Assembly: GCA_013285685.1 (NCBI GenBank)
Contig: JABDHD010000029.1
Coordinates: forward strand, 1,756-41,171
DNA length: 39,416 nt
From: Bacteroidota bacterium
GTDB lineage: Bacteria; Bacteroidota; Bacteroidia; Sphingobacteriales; Sphingobacteriaceae
Direction of reading: 5' to 3'
Part shown: piece by piece, positions 8,650-19,300 of the stretch
Layout of the letters: every line of letters starts with the position of its first letter
Position numbering within the stretch: position 1 is the stretch's first letter
Notes under the pieces: generated by a model
The model's database searches: none
Seen by the model: the letters and a program-made list of their open reading frames with translations, nothing else
Told to the model about the DNA's origin: nothing
Position numbers and translations under genes: made by a program

Positions 8650-11600
8650 TTGAGCACTTATACGTTCCATATCAGCTTTTACGACCTGGCCTTCCTGGGC
8701 GTGATATTTACAGGGCTGAATTTTGCATTATTGCTGGGATTCGCCAAAAGGATCACCCGCCCGGCAAACAGGTTCCTCGCCCTGGCCATGGTTGTGATGG
8801 TTTTGTGGATAGTCCGTATTTCAGCTATTGATATTCGTCTTCCACTGCAATTTTCGCTGGCTCTTGGCCCTCTGATCTTTTTTTATGTACTAAAATTAAC
8901 GCGGCCTGAATATAAATTTAAGCCCAGGGACTTGCTGCATTTCGTTCCGGCGTTACTGGAACAAACCATCCTGCTGAACCCGGTATTGCCGTTTCTGGCG
9001 TTTATTTCTGTGATTACCTACCTGTATTGTGCTCACACGATGATCGAACGGTATTACCGGCGGCAAAAATTTAACGGGGGCGACCGGTACCATTATGAAT
9101 TTCGCTGGTTGCATCGCTTACTGTTGGGTTTCGGCCTGTTATGGTTGTTGTGTATACCTTTTACAGCGGTCGATTATTTTTATTACCATAACCGGTTAGG
9201 CATCCATGCTTATTATCCTTTATACCTGCTTTTAGCGGTAACGGCCATCTGGATGGCGGCCACAGTTTTTTTAAGACCGGATACTGGCGCGCTGACCGCT
9301 CCGGCCCGATCTTTAAAACCACGGCTCCCTGCCGAAATGAAGCAAAAGGGTATTTGGCTAAAGAAAGCCATGCTAGCTGGCCGGTATTACCAGGACCCGG
9401 AACTTAGCTTGAGCCTGCTTGCTGAAAAACTTGAGCTGACTACCCATGAACTGTCACGGATCATCAATACAGCGCTAAAAAAAAGCTTCAATGATTTCGT
9501 TAACGAATATCGTGTTCAGGAAGTCATTGGTAAAATGCAGGACACCGCTAATGATCATTTAACGTTGATGGGCATAGCCTATGATTCCGGCTTTAACTCG
9601 AAAAGCGCCTTTCACCGGATATTTAAAGAGCGGAGGGGCAAAAGCCCTGCTGAATACAAAGCTGAACTGAAAAAAGAACTCCCATCTTATAACTTAGGAC
9701 AAAATCCCCGTTCTGCGACGATAATTTCGTACCATGAAACCACCCTGAAGTGGCCCCGGGAGAAATTAAACCGCAATTTTATGTTTAAAATCTATTTTAA
9801 AAATGCCTGGCGCCATATCAAACGCCATAAAACCTATTCGGCCATTAATGTAATGGGGCTGGCGCTGGGTATTTGCGGGTGCCTGGTTATATACCTGGTG
9901 ACAGCGTTCGAGTTTAGCTTTGATAATTTTCACCCGGATAAAGACCGCATTTATTGCGTCGATATAAGCGCGCCTAATCCAAAGGACGGGAGTATTGGAC
10001 ATATGAACGTAGTGATGGCCCCGTTGCCACCGGCCATGCGGAACGACCTTACAGGCCTGGAGAAGCTGGCTGCCTATCAACCTTACCGCCCGAAAGTGAA
10101 AATAAAGGAAGCCGGCCGGGTTGCCAGGCACTTTGATGAAACGGATGCGATAATTGCCCAACCCGATTATTTTGACATATTGCAATACACCTGGTTAAGC
10201 GGTAACAAAAAAATAGCATTGACCGAACCCATGACCGTAGTGCTGACGCAGAGCCGCGCTAAAACCTATTTTGGCGATTTGCCCCCTGCCCAAATGATCG
10301 GCAAAACCATCTTTTATGACGATTCGCTAATGGTAAGGGTAACCGGCATCCTGAAAGACTGGAATAAAAATACGGATTTCAATTTTTCGGATTTTATCTC
10401 ATTCAGCACCATTAAGAGCAGCTTTCTGATAAACCAGTTTCCGCAGGATAAGTGGGATATGATCACCGGCATGCAGGTATTATTAAAGCTGCCCGTGGGC
10501 GTAAAGCCATCGCAGATCAATGCGCAATTCCCCGCGTTCGTCAAAAAATATATCGACCCCAACCCGCATACGCAAATGCAGGTAAAGCTGCAGCCTTTTA
10601 CCGGTATACATTTTCAAAGCGAATATGGCGGCCCGGGGCGTAGAGCCGATCTGCGCGTGCTGTATGTCCTTTCGGCGGTAGCGGTGTTCATTTTGTTAAT
10701 CGCAGCCATCAATTTCATCAATTTATCTACCGCTCAATCCGTACAGCGCACCAAAGAGATCGGTATACTGAAGGTGCTGGGGAGCGAAAAAAGCAACATA
10801 CTTTTCCAATTTTTGACCGAGACATTTATCCTGGCCTTAATGGCAGTGGCCATAGCCCTTATTGCTATAGAACCCTTATTGAAATTATTTGCGGCATATA
10901 TCCCGGCAGGCGTTCAATTTTATTTCGCCGATTATACCAATTGGTTGTTTCTTGGCGCTGTTGCCATTTTTACAACACTGCTGGCCGGCTTTTACCCCGC
11001 CAGGCTGCTGACCGCGTTTAAGCCGGTGAGTAGCCTGAAAGGCAAAGTAAGCGAGCGGGCCGATAATAAAGGCTACCTGCGCAAAAGCCTTATCGTTTTC
11101 CAGTTTACCGTTTCGATGCTTTTTATTATCGGCACCCTGGCCATCGGCAACCAGATCAGCTACATGCAAAACAAAGACCTGGGCATTAAAACAAGCGATA
11201 TTATTACCCTGCCAATGGTAAGGCGGGAAGAGCCGGGTAAAGCAAAGGTGCTTGCTAACCAGGTAAAACAATTGCCGGGTGTTGAACAGGTTATAACAGA
11301 GGGTCCGCCGCCGGTTAGCCGCGGCCATATGCAGGACCCAATAAGACTACGCGGGCCGCTTGAATGGTCCATAGACAGTTACGCTTACCCGGGCGATGAA
11401 CACTTTGTGCCTTTTTATAATATGAAAATTATTGCCGGCCGCAATTTACTGCACAGCGACAGCGTGAGGGAATATCTCATTAACGAGACCGCGGCAAAGG
11501 CGCTCGGTTTCCGCCATCCCCGGGACGCCGTCGGTAAGCTTTTGCTTTGGGGAGCTGGGAACAAAGGATACCCGATTGCAGGCGTAGTAGCTGATTTTTA

Positions 11601-12210
11601 CCAGAGTTCGTTCTTCGAGAAAATTCACCCCTGCGTTATCATGAATATCCCGGAAAGGCAGATGGGCGTAGCTTTGAAGCTGACATCTGCCGAATTTAAA
11701 AAGGGGGATCTTCCGCAGTTCATCAACCGTATTGCAAAAGAATGGAAGAAGATTTACCCTGATGAACCTTTTGAATATTCGTTTCTCGGCGATTCCGTTG
11801 AGAAAATGTATGAAAGCCAGCAACAGACAAAATGGTTGATGCAGATCGCAACGCTCATCGCCATTTTTATTTCGTGCATGGGTTTGTTTGGCCTGGCGAT
11901 GTTTACTACCGAGAGAAGGACCAAAGAGATCAGCATCAGGAAAGTGCTTGGCGCCAATGTAACCAATATACTAACCATGCTGAATAAGGAAGTAGTCGTA
12001 CTTATAGCCATTTCATTGCTGATAGCGTCGCCCATAGCCTGGTACTTTATTCGCCAATGGCTGCAGAACTTTGCCTACCGTACCAGCCTGAGCTTATGGG
12101 TGTTCATACTGGCAGGCGCGGGGGCCATGTTAATAGCACTGGCAACTATTAGTTTCCGGACGATCAGATCGGCCGCGGCAAACCCGGTCAAGGGATTAAG
12201 GAATGAATAA
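8650..12210 (+). CDS. Fused membrane sensor - AraC HTH - double MacB/FtsX permease, copy C
   Basis: 1186 residues. The sensor part is shortened by deletions in two loops: the segment before PLQFSLALGPL lacks about ten residues present in A, and the loop after HFVPALLEQ lacks about 20. The membrane helices themselves remain. The HTH starts near residue 249 (LAEKLELTTHELSRIIN; GIAYDSGFNSKSAFHRIFK; GKSPAEY). The permease starts at residue 378 (MFKIYFKNAWRH). Its first block has KEIGILKVLGS, the last has ERRTKEISIRKVLGAN, and the C-terminus is NPVKGLRNE. The start is TTG at 8650, aligned with the other copies. Permease similarity is greatest to copy A, including a GxYP-type motif (AGFYPARLL). Function as for copy A; the linker before the permease (YHETTLKWPREKLNRN) is recognisable but altered. 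Confidence 0.92.
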   Translation: MSTYTFHISFYDLAFLGVIFTGLNFALLLGFAKRITRPANRFLALAMVVMVLWIVRISAIDIRLPLQFSLALGPLIFFYVLKLTRPEYKFKPRDLLHFVPALLEQTILLNPVLPFLAFISVITYLYCAHTMIERYYRRQKFNGGDRYHYEFRWLHRLLLGFGLLWLLCIPFTAVDYFYYHNRLGIHAYYPLYLLLAVTAIWMAATVFLRPDTGALTAPARSLKPRLPAEMKQKGIWLKKAMLAGRYYQDPELSLSLLAEKLELTTHELSRIINTALKKSFNDFVNEYRVQEVIGKMQDTANDHLTLMGIAYDSGFNSKSAFHRIFKERRGKSPAEYKAELKKELPSYNLGQNPRSATIISYHETTLKWPREKLNRNFMFKIYFKNAWRHIKRHKTYSAINVMGLALGICGCLVIYLVTAFEFSFDNFHPDKDRIYCVDISAPNPKDGSIGHMNVVMAPLPPAMRNDLTGLEKLAAYQPYRPKVKIKEAGRVARHFDETDAIIAQPDYFDILQYTWLSGNKKIALTEPMTVVLTQSRAKTYFGDLPPAQMIGKTIFYDDSLMVRVTGILKDWNKNTDFNFSDFISFSTIKSSFLINQFPQDKWDMITGMQVLLKLPVGVKPSQINAQFPAFVKKYIDPNPHTQMQVKLQPFTGIHFQSEYGGPGRRADLRVLYVLSAVAVFILLIAAINFINLSTAQSVQRTKEIGILKVLGSEKSNILFQFLTETFILALMAVAIALIAIEPLLKLFAAYIPAGVQFYFADYTNWLFLGAVAIFTTLLAGFYPARLLTAFKPVSSLKGKVSERADNKGYLRKSLIVFQFTVSMLFIIGTLAIGNQISYMQNKDLGIKTSDIITLPMVRREEPGKAKVLANQVKQLPGVEQVITEGPPPVSRGHMQDPIRLRGPLEWSIDSYAYPGDEHFVPFYNMKIIAGRNLLHSDSVREYLINETAAKALGFRHPRDAVGKLLLWGAGNKGYPIAGVVADFYQSSFFEKIHPCVIMNIPERQMGVALKLTSAEFKKGDLPQFINRIAKEWKKIYPDEPFEYSFLGDSVEKMYESQQQTKWLMQIATLIAIFISCMGLFGLAMFTTERRTKEISIRKVLGANVTNILTMLNKEVVVLIAISLLIASPIAWYFIRQWLQNFAYRTSLSLWVFILAGAGAMLIALATISFRTIRSAAANPVKGLRNE

Positions 12211-12256
12211 ATTATTGAGGATAAGTTTAATGTAATTTTTATACCTTGACTTGTTA

Positions 12257-12264
12257 TAAGTTTG
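12257..12264 (+). promoter_or_regulatory. -7 promoter element of copy D (shortened leader)
   Basis: TAAGTTTG lies 36 nt before the TTG at 12293. The gap between C and D is only 82 bp, so the upstream half of the shared leader (the CCAAAACCGCAC and GCGCAAATATTTT parts) is missing and only the core promoter remains. Any regulator site in the missing half would be lost here. Confidence 0.68.
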
Positions 12265-12292
12265 GACCAGCAATTGCGTTTAACCATTACGA

Positions 12293-15200
12293 TTGAATAC
12301 TTATACATTCCATATCAGCTTTTACGACCTGGCTTTCCTGGGAACGATATTTATCGGGCTCACTTTTGCTACGCTTTTACTTTTCACCAAAAGCATTAAC
12401 CGGGCTGCAAAACGGTTTTTAGGATTGGCGGTGGTTGTGATGGTGTTAGGCATGGTCCGGCTATTAGGGATAGACATTCGTATCGAAACTTATTATCCTC
12501 ACTGGAGCCGCTTGCCGCTGCAGTTTTCGCTGGCGCTGGGCCCGCTGATCTATTTTTATGTATTGAAGTTAACCCGGCCGGAGCGGAAATTCAGCTGGAA
12601 GGGCCTGGTGCATTTTAGCCCGGCGTTGCTGGAATTAAGTGTAAGGTTATTACCGCTTAAGGAAAGTCAATGGAACCCTGTATTACAACTATTTACATTT
12701 GGTTCAGTCGTTATTTATTTGTGCCTCTCCAATCGGCTGATAGAAAGTTTTTATCAGCGCCTGAAATTTAACGGCGGCGACCGATATCGCAATGAATTGA
12801 GGTGGCTGCATCGTTTATTGTTGGGTTTCGGCCTGCTATGGCTGATGTGGATTCCTTGTGCGGCTGTAAATTATTTTGGTTACCACAGCCAGCTAAATCC
12901 AACGGCTTATTACCCTTTATATCTTCTTTTACCGATGGCGATGATCTGGATAGGCGCGGTGGCCTTTTTAAGGCCTGAACTTGAATTGCCGGCGGAATTG
13001 TCTCCAGCTTTAAAACCATCAGCATCGGGGGAGTTAAGGCAAAAAGGCGCATGGCTAAAGCGGGCAATGGAAGATAAACGGCTTTACCAGGACCCGGAAC
13101 TAAGCTTAAGTTCGCTGGCTGAAAAGCTGGAAATACATACCCACGAATTATCCCGTATCATCAATATCGCACTCAAAAAAAACTTTAGTGATTTTGTTAA
13201 TGATCTCCGCGTTCGTGATGTGTCGCGCAAAATGCAGGACCCTGCTTTTGACCACATCACGCTGCTGGGTATTGCCTATGAGTCCGGGTTCAATTCCAAA
13301 AGCACCTTTAACCGCATATTTAAACAGGTGACCGGAAAAAGCCCCGTTGAATATAAAGCCGAACTAAAAAAAGAGCGCCCAACTTATAAGTTGAGACGTA
13401 ACGCCCCAAGTGCGCCGGTAGTTTTACATCGTGCAACCACTCCTACGTGGTCTCATGACAAATTAAAGCGCAATTATATGTTTAAAAATTATTTCAAGAT
13501 CGCCTGGCGCAATTTGGTGCGCCAAAGGCTTTTCAGCCTGATCAATATATCAGGCCTGGGCGTCGGATTATCTGTTTGTATGCTCATCATGATCTATGTG
13601 GCGCATGAACATAGCTATGACCGTTTCCACAAAAATGCAGACAGGATATTCAAACCTTACGGCCAGATGAAGATGAACGGTAACACATTTGGTATCGATC
13701 AAATGAGTTATGTATCCGGGCCCATCATAAAACAATCACTGCCCGTAGTAGCGGATTATATGCGCACTACGCGTTACTTCACCTCAGTAGTGCTGGTGAG
13801 TAACCCTTCGCGGCCCGACCAGAAATTTGCCGAAGATAAATTACTGTTTGCCGATGCAGGCTTTTTCAATTTCTTTTCCTTTAAATTGTTATCAGGGCAG
13901 CCTGCCCAGGTATTGGCCAAACCATTTTCCGTGGTGATATCCCAGGATATGGCCAACAAGTATTTTGGTGACGAGAACCCGGTGGGAAAGACACTTACCA
14001 TCAAAACCGACAGCGCCTATACCTACCAGGTAACCGGCGTTGCTGAAAATTGTCCTTCCAATTCGTCTATTGAATATAATTTCGTGGCATCCAATTCCGG
14101 TTTTGTGACAACTAAAGGGGCCAAAGACTACCTTGGCGAACAAAAAATGGGCAATGGTACTTTTAATGTATACCTGTTGCTGAGGCATCGTGCCGATACC
14201 GCTGCATTAACGGCTGGTCTCCGGTCGCTCAACACCGATAAAAACCCTAAGGCACAGATTGAATTTTCGCTTTTACCCCTGGCAGACCAGCATCTGAAAA
14301 GATCGCGGGATGATTCGAACATTAAATATCTCACCATATTCCCTTTAGTTGCATTACTGATCTTACTGCTTGCCCTGGTCAATTACATGAGCATGTCTAC
14401 AGCAAGGGCTACGCTGCGGGCAAAAGAGATAGGCGTACGTAAAATATCCGGCGCCAGCCGCAAAGGCGTTGCGCTGCAATTCTATATCGAATCGGCTGTT
14501 TTTGCAACCCTGTCTTTCCTGTTAGGATACGTATTGTGTTACTTATTTAAACCGGTATTTTTTAATGTTCTTCAACTAAAAATAGATGATTCATTTCTTT
14601 ATAGCCCGTTGATCCTGTCCCTGCTGTTAGGATTGTTACTGGTTACCATAGCAGTCTCCGGCAGCTATCCCTCACTGGTACTGTCGGCCTTTAAACCTGT
14701 AGTAACGCTAAAAGGAAAAATGGGCAAACAATCAGGCGGCGTTATGATCCGGAAAATATTTACGACGCTCCAATTCTCCATATCCGTTGCACTGATCATC
14801 TGCGGAATAGTAATAGACCGGCAGCTTTATTTTTTCAGGCATACAGATACAGGTGTCGATCGGGAAAACGTGGTTATGATCCCTGTTGGCGGCAACTTCA
14901 AAAATTACCCCGCCTTTAATCATGATATCAGGACATTGGCGGGTGTAAGCGCCGTGTCGACATCGCGGTACGGTATGTTTAGCTATATAGATATGTATGG
15001 CATACCGGGTAAAACCAAAGATGAAACGGTAATGCTGCCGTCGCTTGCTGTCGATAAGGATTTCTTCAGGTTGTTAGGACTTAAATGGAAATATCCGCCG
15101 TCGCCTTACGACAACCTTGGTGCGGGAAATAGAGTTATACTCAACGAACTGGCGGTCGAAAAACTTCATTTAGCCATAAACCCTGTCGGCAGTTATATTA

Positions 15201-15871
15201 AGCCCGGCCCAAAGGATGTTGAGGTAGCGGGCGTTGTTAAAAATTTTAACTTTGGCTCGCTCGAAGACCCTATTCAGCCGCTTGGCCTTTGGGTGCTTTC
15301 CGACACCGCTAAATTTTGGAAAACCCAGGGGGGATGTTTCCTTTTTGCCCGGATAAAACCGCATACAAATCTGCCAACATTGCTCGGGGCAATACAAAAG
15401 ACGTATAAAAAATATGCCGTCGATACGCCGTTCGATTACACATTTATGGATGATGCCTTTAATGCCCGTTACAAAGCTGAAGACCGGCTGGCCTCCATAT
15501 TCAGCATCTTTACGGTCATCACCATCGTACTGGCGGGGATGGGGCTATTCGGATTGGCGGCGTTTACTATCGAGCAACGCACTAAGGAGATTGGCATCAG
15601 AAAAGTACTGGGAGCAAGTATATCGTCGATCAACGGCCTGCTTTCAAAAGATTTCCTGAAGCTGGTACTACTTTCCATTCTTATCGCTTCGCCCATTGCC
15701 TGGTATGTGATGCACGACTGGCTGCAGGGATTTGCTTACCGCATCAATATACAATGGTGGATGTTTGCCGGGGCAGGATTGCTTGCTGTCGTCGTGGCGG
15801 TTATTACCATCAGCTATCACGCGATAAAAGCGGCAGTAGTAAACCCGGTGAATAGTTTACGCTCGGAGTAG
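12293..15871 (+). CDS. Fused membrane sensor - AraC HTH - double MacB/FtsX permease, copy D
   Basis: 1192 residues. The membrane domain (1-240) carries LALGPLIYFYVLKLTRPE. The HTH starts near residue 267 (LAEKLEIHTHELSRIIN; GIAYESGFNSKSTFNRIFK; TGKSPVEY). The permease starts at residue 396 (MFKNYFKIAWRNLVRQ). The first FtsX block has RAKEIGVRKISGAS and the last EQRTKEIGIRKVLGAS; the tail is NPVNSLRSE. Both periplasmic domains differ from A, B and C. An 89-bp stretch of the sensor coding sequence (12695-12783) is identical to copy E, and the linker region matches A and E almost base for base, pointing to recombination among copies. The start is TTG at 12293. Confidence 0.92.
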   Translation: MNTYTFHISFYDLAFLGTIFIGLTFATLLLFTKSINRAAKRFLGLAVVVMVLGMVRLLGIDIRIETYYPHWSRLPLQFSLALGPLIYFYVLKLTRPERKFSWKGLVHFSPALLELSVRLLPLKESQWNPVLQLFTFGSVVIYLCLSNRLIESFYQRLKFNGGDRYRNELRWLHRLLLGFGLLWLMWIPCAAVNYFGYHSQLNPTAYYPLYLLLPMAMIWIGAVAFLRPELELPAELSPALKPSASGELRQKGAWLKRAMEDKRLYQDPELSLSSLAEKLEIHTHELSRIINIALKKNFSDFVNDLRVRDVSRKMQDPAFDHITLLGIAYESGFNSKSTFNRIFKQVTGKSPVEYKAELKKERPTYKLRRNAPSAPVVLHRATTPTWSHDKLKRNYMFKNYFKIAWRNLVRQRLFSLINISGLGVGLSVCMLIMIYVAHEHSYDRFHKNADRIFKPYGQMKMNGNTFGIDQMSYVSGPIIKQSLPVVADYMRTTRYFTSVVLVSNPSRPDQKFAEDKLLFADAGFFNFFSFKLLSGQPAQVLAKPFSVVISQDMANKYFGDENPVGKTLTIKTDSAYTYQVTGVAENCPSNSSIEYNFVASNSGFVTTKGAKDYLGEQKMGNGTFNVYLLLRHRADTAALTAGLRSLNTDKNPKAQIEFSLLPLADQHLKRSRDDSNIKYLTIFPLVALLILLLALVNYMSMSTARATLRAKEIGVRKISGASRKGVALQFYIESAVFATLSFLLGYVLCYLFKPVFFNVLQLKIDDSFLYSPLILSLLLGLLLVTIAVSGSYPSLVLSAFKPVVTLKGKMGKQSGGVMIRKIFTTLQFSISVALIICGIVIDRQLYFFRHTDTGVDRENVVMIPVGGNFKNYPAFNHDIRTLAGVSAVSTSRYGMFSYIDMYGIPGKTKDETVMLPSLAVDKDFFRLLGLKWKYPPSPYDNLGAGNRVILNELAVEKLHLAINPVGSYIKPGPKDVEVAGVVKNFNFGSLEDPIQPLGLWVLSDTAKFWKTQGGCFLFARIKPHTNLPTLLGAIQKTYKKYAVDTPFDYTFMDDAFNARYKAEDRLASIFSIFTVITIVLAGMGLFGLAAFTIEQRTKEIGIRKVLGASISSINGLLSKDFLKLVLLSILIASPIAWYVMHDWLQGFAYRINIQWWMFAGAGLLAVVVAVITISYHAIKAAVVNPVNSLRSE

Positions 15872-16110
15872 GTAGTAGCAGTAGGCACCGGCAGTTGGCA
15901 GTAAAGAGGTGAAAGAACCGCCGCCGGTTCAAGCGCCCCCCCCCCTTGAACCCAAACCCCTGTCAGCGTCCCGCTGACGTATCCCAATGCATGCATGGCG
16001 TTTTTCCGACTTTGTAAAGTGGTTAACGTAAGCGGGACGGTTACAATTATTTGAGTTCAAGCAGGATGCCTGAACCGGCGTAACAAATAAACTTTTTTGC
16101 CATAAATGAA
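15872..16110. other. Gene-free spacer with hairpins and a C10 tract
   Basis: No coding sequence was recognised. A run of ten C (15936-15945) sits in the loop of a hairpin with arms GGTTCAAG (15926-15933) and CTTGAACC (15945-15952). A second perfect hairpin follows: GTCAGCG (15962-15968), 3-nt loop, CGCTGAC (15972-15978). Either could end the transcript of copy D. The dispersed 104-bp repeat comes next. Confidence 0.6.
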
Positions 16111-16214
16111 CAAAAGTACTGACAAGATTTTGACAGTGACAAAAACTTGTCAGTACCTAATTCATTAACTATCAGCGGTGTTGCATTTTGTTGCAGGGTG
16201 TTGCACGTGTTGCG
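16111..16214. repeat. Dispersed 104-bp repeat, copy 1
   Basis: Aligns without gaps to 34341-34444 in the same orientation. By hand count 86 of 104 positions match; the last 29 bases (16186-16214, TTTTGTTGCAGGG onward) are identical. The left part has an inverted repeat GTACTGACAAG/CTTGTCAGTAC in this copy. No protein is recognised in it. It lies between copies D and E of the permease array. Confidence 0.75.
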
Positions 16215-16323
16215 CAACACTACACCTTTCCAAAAAGCTATTCCAAAACCGCACGTCCAATGTCCGTTTCCGCTACAACGCAAATATTTTATACGGCATA
16301 ATTTTTTATACATCAACATGTTA

Positions 16324-16331
16324 TAAGTTTG
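16324..16331 (+). promoter_or_regulatory. -7 promoter element of copy E in shared leader (16243-16362)
   Basis: TAAGTTTG lies 36 nt before the TTG at 16360. The leader from 16243 matches those of A and C (CCAAAACCGCAC, CCAATGTCCGTTTCC, CGCAAATATTTT) and is 1 nt shorter overall. The palindrome of copy A is reduced to its left half. Confidence 0.7.
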
Positions 16332-16359
16332 GACCAGCGATTGCGTTTAACAATTTCGA

Positions 16360-19300
16360 TTGAATACTTTTACACTCCATATCAGCTTTTACGACCTGGC
16401 CTTCCTGGGTGCGATATTTACCGGGCTTATTTTTGCCTTGCAGCTATGGTTCGCCAAAAGTATTAACCGGGCGGCAAACCGGTTCCTCGCCCTGGCTTTG
16501 CTTACCATGGTTTTGTGGATGGCCCAGCTGCTGGGCGCCGACATCGGGATGGCTACCTATTATCCCCGCTGGAGCTGGCTGCCGCTTCAATTTTCGCTGG
16601 CTGCGGGCCCGCTCATCTATTTCTATGTATTAAAATTAACCCGGCCGGGGCACAAATTCGGCTGGAAAGACCTGGCGCATTTTGTCCCGGCGTTGCTGCA
16701 ATTAGCTGTCCAGTTTTTATCGGTGGAAAGTCAACTGAACATGTTATTGCAGTTGTTGACATTTGGTTCAGTCGTTATTTATTTGTGCCTCTCCAATCGG
16801 CTGATAGAAAGTTTTTATCAGCGCCTGAAATTTAACGGCGGCGACCGCTACAGGAACGAATTGCGGTGGCTGCATCGTTTGTTGGCAGGTTTCGGCCTGT
16901 TGTGGCTTTTGTGGATACCTTACACTGCTGTGGATTATTTTGGCTACCATAACCGGTTAAGTCCGGATGCTTGTTATCCCTTATATCTCCTGTTTGCGGC
17001 GATGATTACCTGGATTGGCATCACGGCTTTTTTTAAGCCTGAAGTTGAGCTGCCCGCAGCGCTGTCGGCGGGTTTAAAACCATCGGCTTCGACGGAACTG
17101 AAGCAAAAAGGCGCCTGGCTAAAAAGAACCATGGAAACGGGCCTGCATTACCAGGACCCGGAACTTAGCCTAACTTCACTGGCGGAAAAACTGGGGATGA
17201 ACGCCCATGAGTTGTCGCGGATAGTTAATATAGCGCTGAAAAAAAGCTTTAACGATTTCGTCAATGAATATCGCGTCAGGGATGTGGCCCGGAAAATGCA
17301 GGATCCGGCTTATGACCGGATAACCCTGCTGGGCATTGCGTACGAGTCGGGGTTTAATTCCAAAACCACTTTTCACCGCATCTTCAAAGAAATGACCGGG
17401 AAAAGCCCGGCAGAATATAAGATCGAACAGAAAAAAGTTATCCCATCTTATAACCTGGAACCTCGTTCAGGTATTGCGCCAATAATTTTACGTCGTGAAA
17501 CCACTCCCGGGTGGTCTCATCCAAAATTGACCCGCAATTATATGTTTAAAAATTATTTCAAAATAGCACGGCGCAGCCTGGTGCGCAATAAAAGCTATGC
17601 CGCTATTAATATTGCCGGCCTGGCAGTTGGCATTGCTGTTTGTATGATGATCTTTATCATTATACAATTTCAAACCAGCTTCGATGAATTTCACGCAAAG
17701 AAAGATCGCATCTATCGTATGCTGACCGAATTTCAGTACGCAGACAAAGGAAATATATCTTACAAGACAGCCATCCCATTTCCAATGCCCGTAGGATTGA
17801 AAACGTCTTTTCCGCAAATAGAACAGGTTGCCCCGATATTTGCCAGCCATGATGACCAGTTGCTGATCGTTGATAATAAAGGGAATACGGAAAAAGATTT
17901 TAAAGAACAGCACGGCGTATTTTACATGGACCCTTCGTTCTTTAAAATATTCGATTTCCCCTTGCTTGCAGGTTCCTATGCCTCATTGAAAGACCCGAAC
18001 AATGTATTGCTTACCAAGGAGACCGCTGAAAAATATTTCGGCGACTGGAAAACAGCAATAGGCAGAACCATTAAACTGCAAATGGGCGGCTACATGTTCG
18101 AACACGGCGTCGATGTATTGAAGGTTTCAGGCATTTTGGCCACCATACCGGCGAACTCAGATTTTCAGCTTAAAATTGTTGTGGCCTATGGAACGGGGTT
18201 TACCGGCGATTACCTGTCAAAATCAATCGATTGGGATGGAAATGTAAGCGGTTTTGGCTGCTATATTTTGTTGCCGCCCAACGTTTCTGCAGACAATTTT
18301 AACCAGCAATTAAGAGATTACTCCAGCAAGGTGGAATCGCCGGGCAATAACGACAGCCATATTATACAGCCATTACGCGCCGTGCATTATGACACCCGGG
18401 TTGGTGATTACAGCAACAAAACCATCAGTCGTCAACTGCTTAACGTATTGTGGCTGATCGCGGCATTCATCCTGTTAATAGCCTGCGTAAACTTTATCAA
18501 CCTGTCGACCGCGCAGGCCGTCAATCGTGCCAAAGAGGTTGGCGTACGAAAAGTTTTAGGAAGCAATATAGCTCAATTGCAAATCCAATTCATAGTTGAA
18601 ACATTTCTGATCGTTACAGGCGCTGTAGTGTTTGCAGCAGCTATTACAGCTGTTGCGTTGCCTTCGGTAAGTCGGCTTCTGGAACTTTCGCTTTCATTCA
18701 ACATATTCAGCAATCCTGCAATCATCTTATTTCTTCTGATGGTAACTATTGTTGTAACCGCGCTCGCCGGCTTTTATCCTTCGGTTGTTTTATCACGTTT
18801 TAATCCCGTTAATGCGCTAAAAAGCAAACTTACAACAACTACGCAAGGAATTTCATTAAGGCGGGGATTGGTAGTGTTTCAATTCATCATTGCGCAGGCG
18901 CTCATCATCGGAACACTCATCATTGTAAAGCAAATGGATTATTTTATGAACCAACCCTTAGGCTTTGACAAAGATGCCATCATCAATGTCCCTTTCCGTG
19001 TGGATAGTCTCCGCATCAGCAGGCTTGGTTATTTAAAAAAACAGCTAATGTCTGTGAGCGGCGTGCAGGCGGTAACCTATAGTTCCAACACCCCGGTTGA
19101 AAATGGCACTGATTTGTGGAGCATCATCAAATATGACCGTGCAGTAAAACAAACGGATTTCCAGGTTATTACCAAATTTGCCGACAACGAATATGTGCCC
19201 ACTTACAAATTACCGCTGATAGCCGGCAGAAATGTGAACCCGTCTGATACTGCCGGAGAATTTCTGGTAAACGAGTCCCTGGTGAGAACTTTGGGACTGA

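Noticed and set aside
16178..16363. Short frames across the dispersed repeat and leader of copy E
   Set aside because: They lie in repeat and promoter sequence, have no family resemblance and are not kept in the second copy of the repeat.
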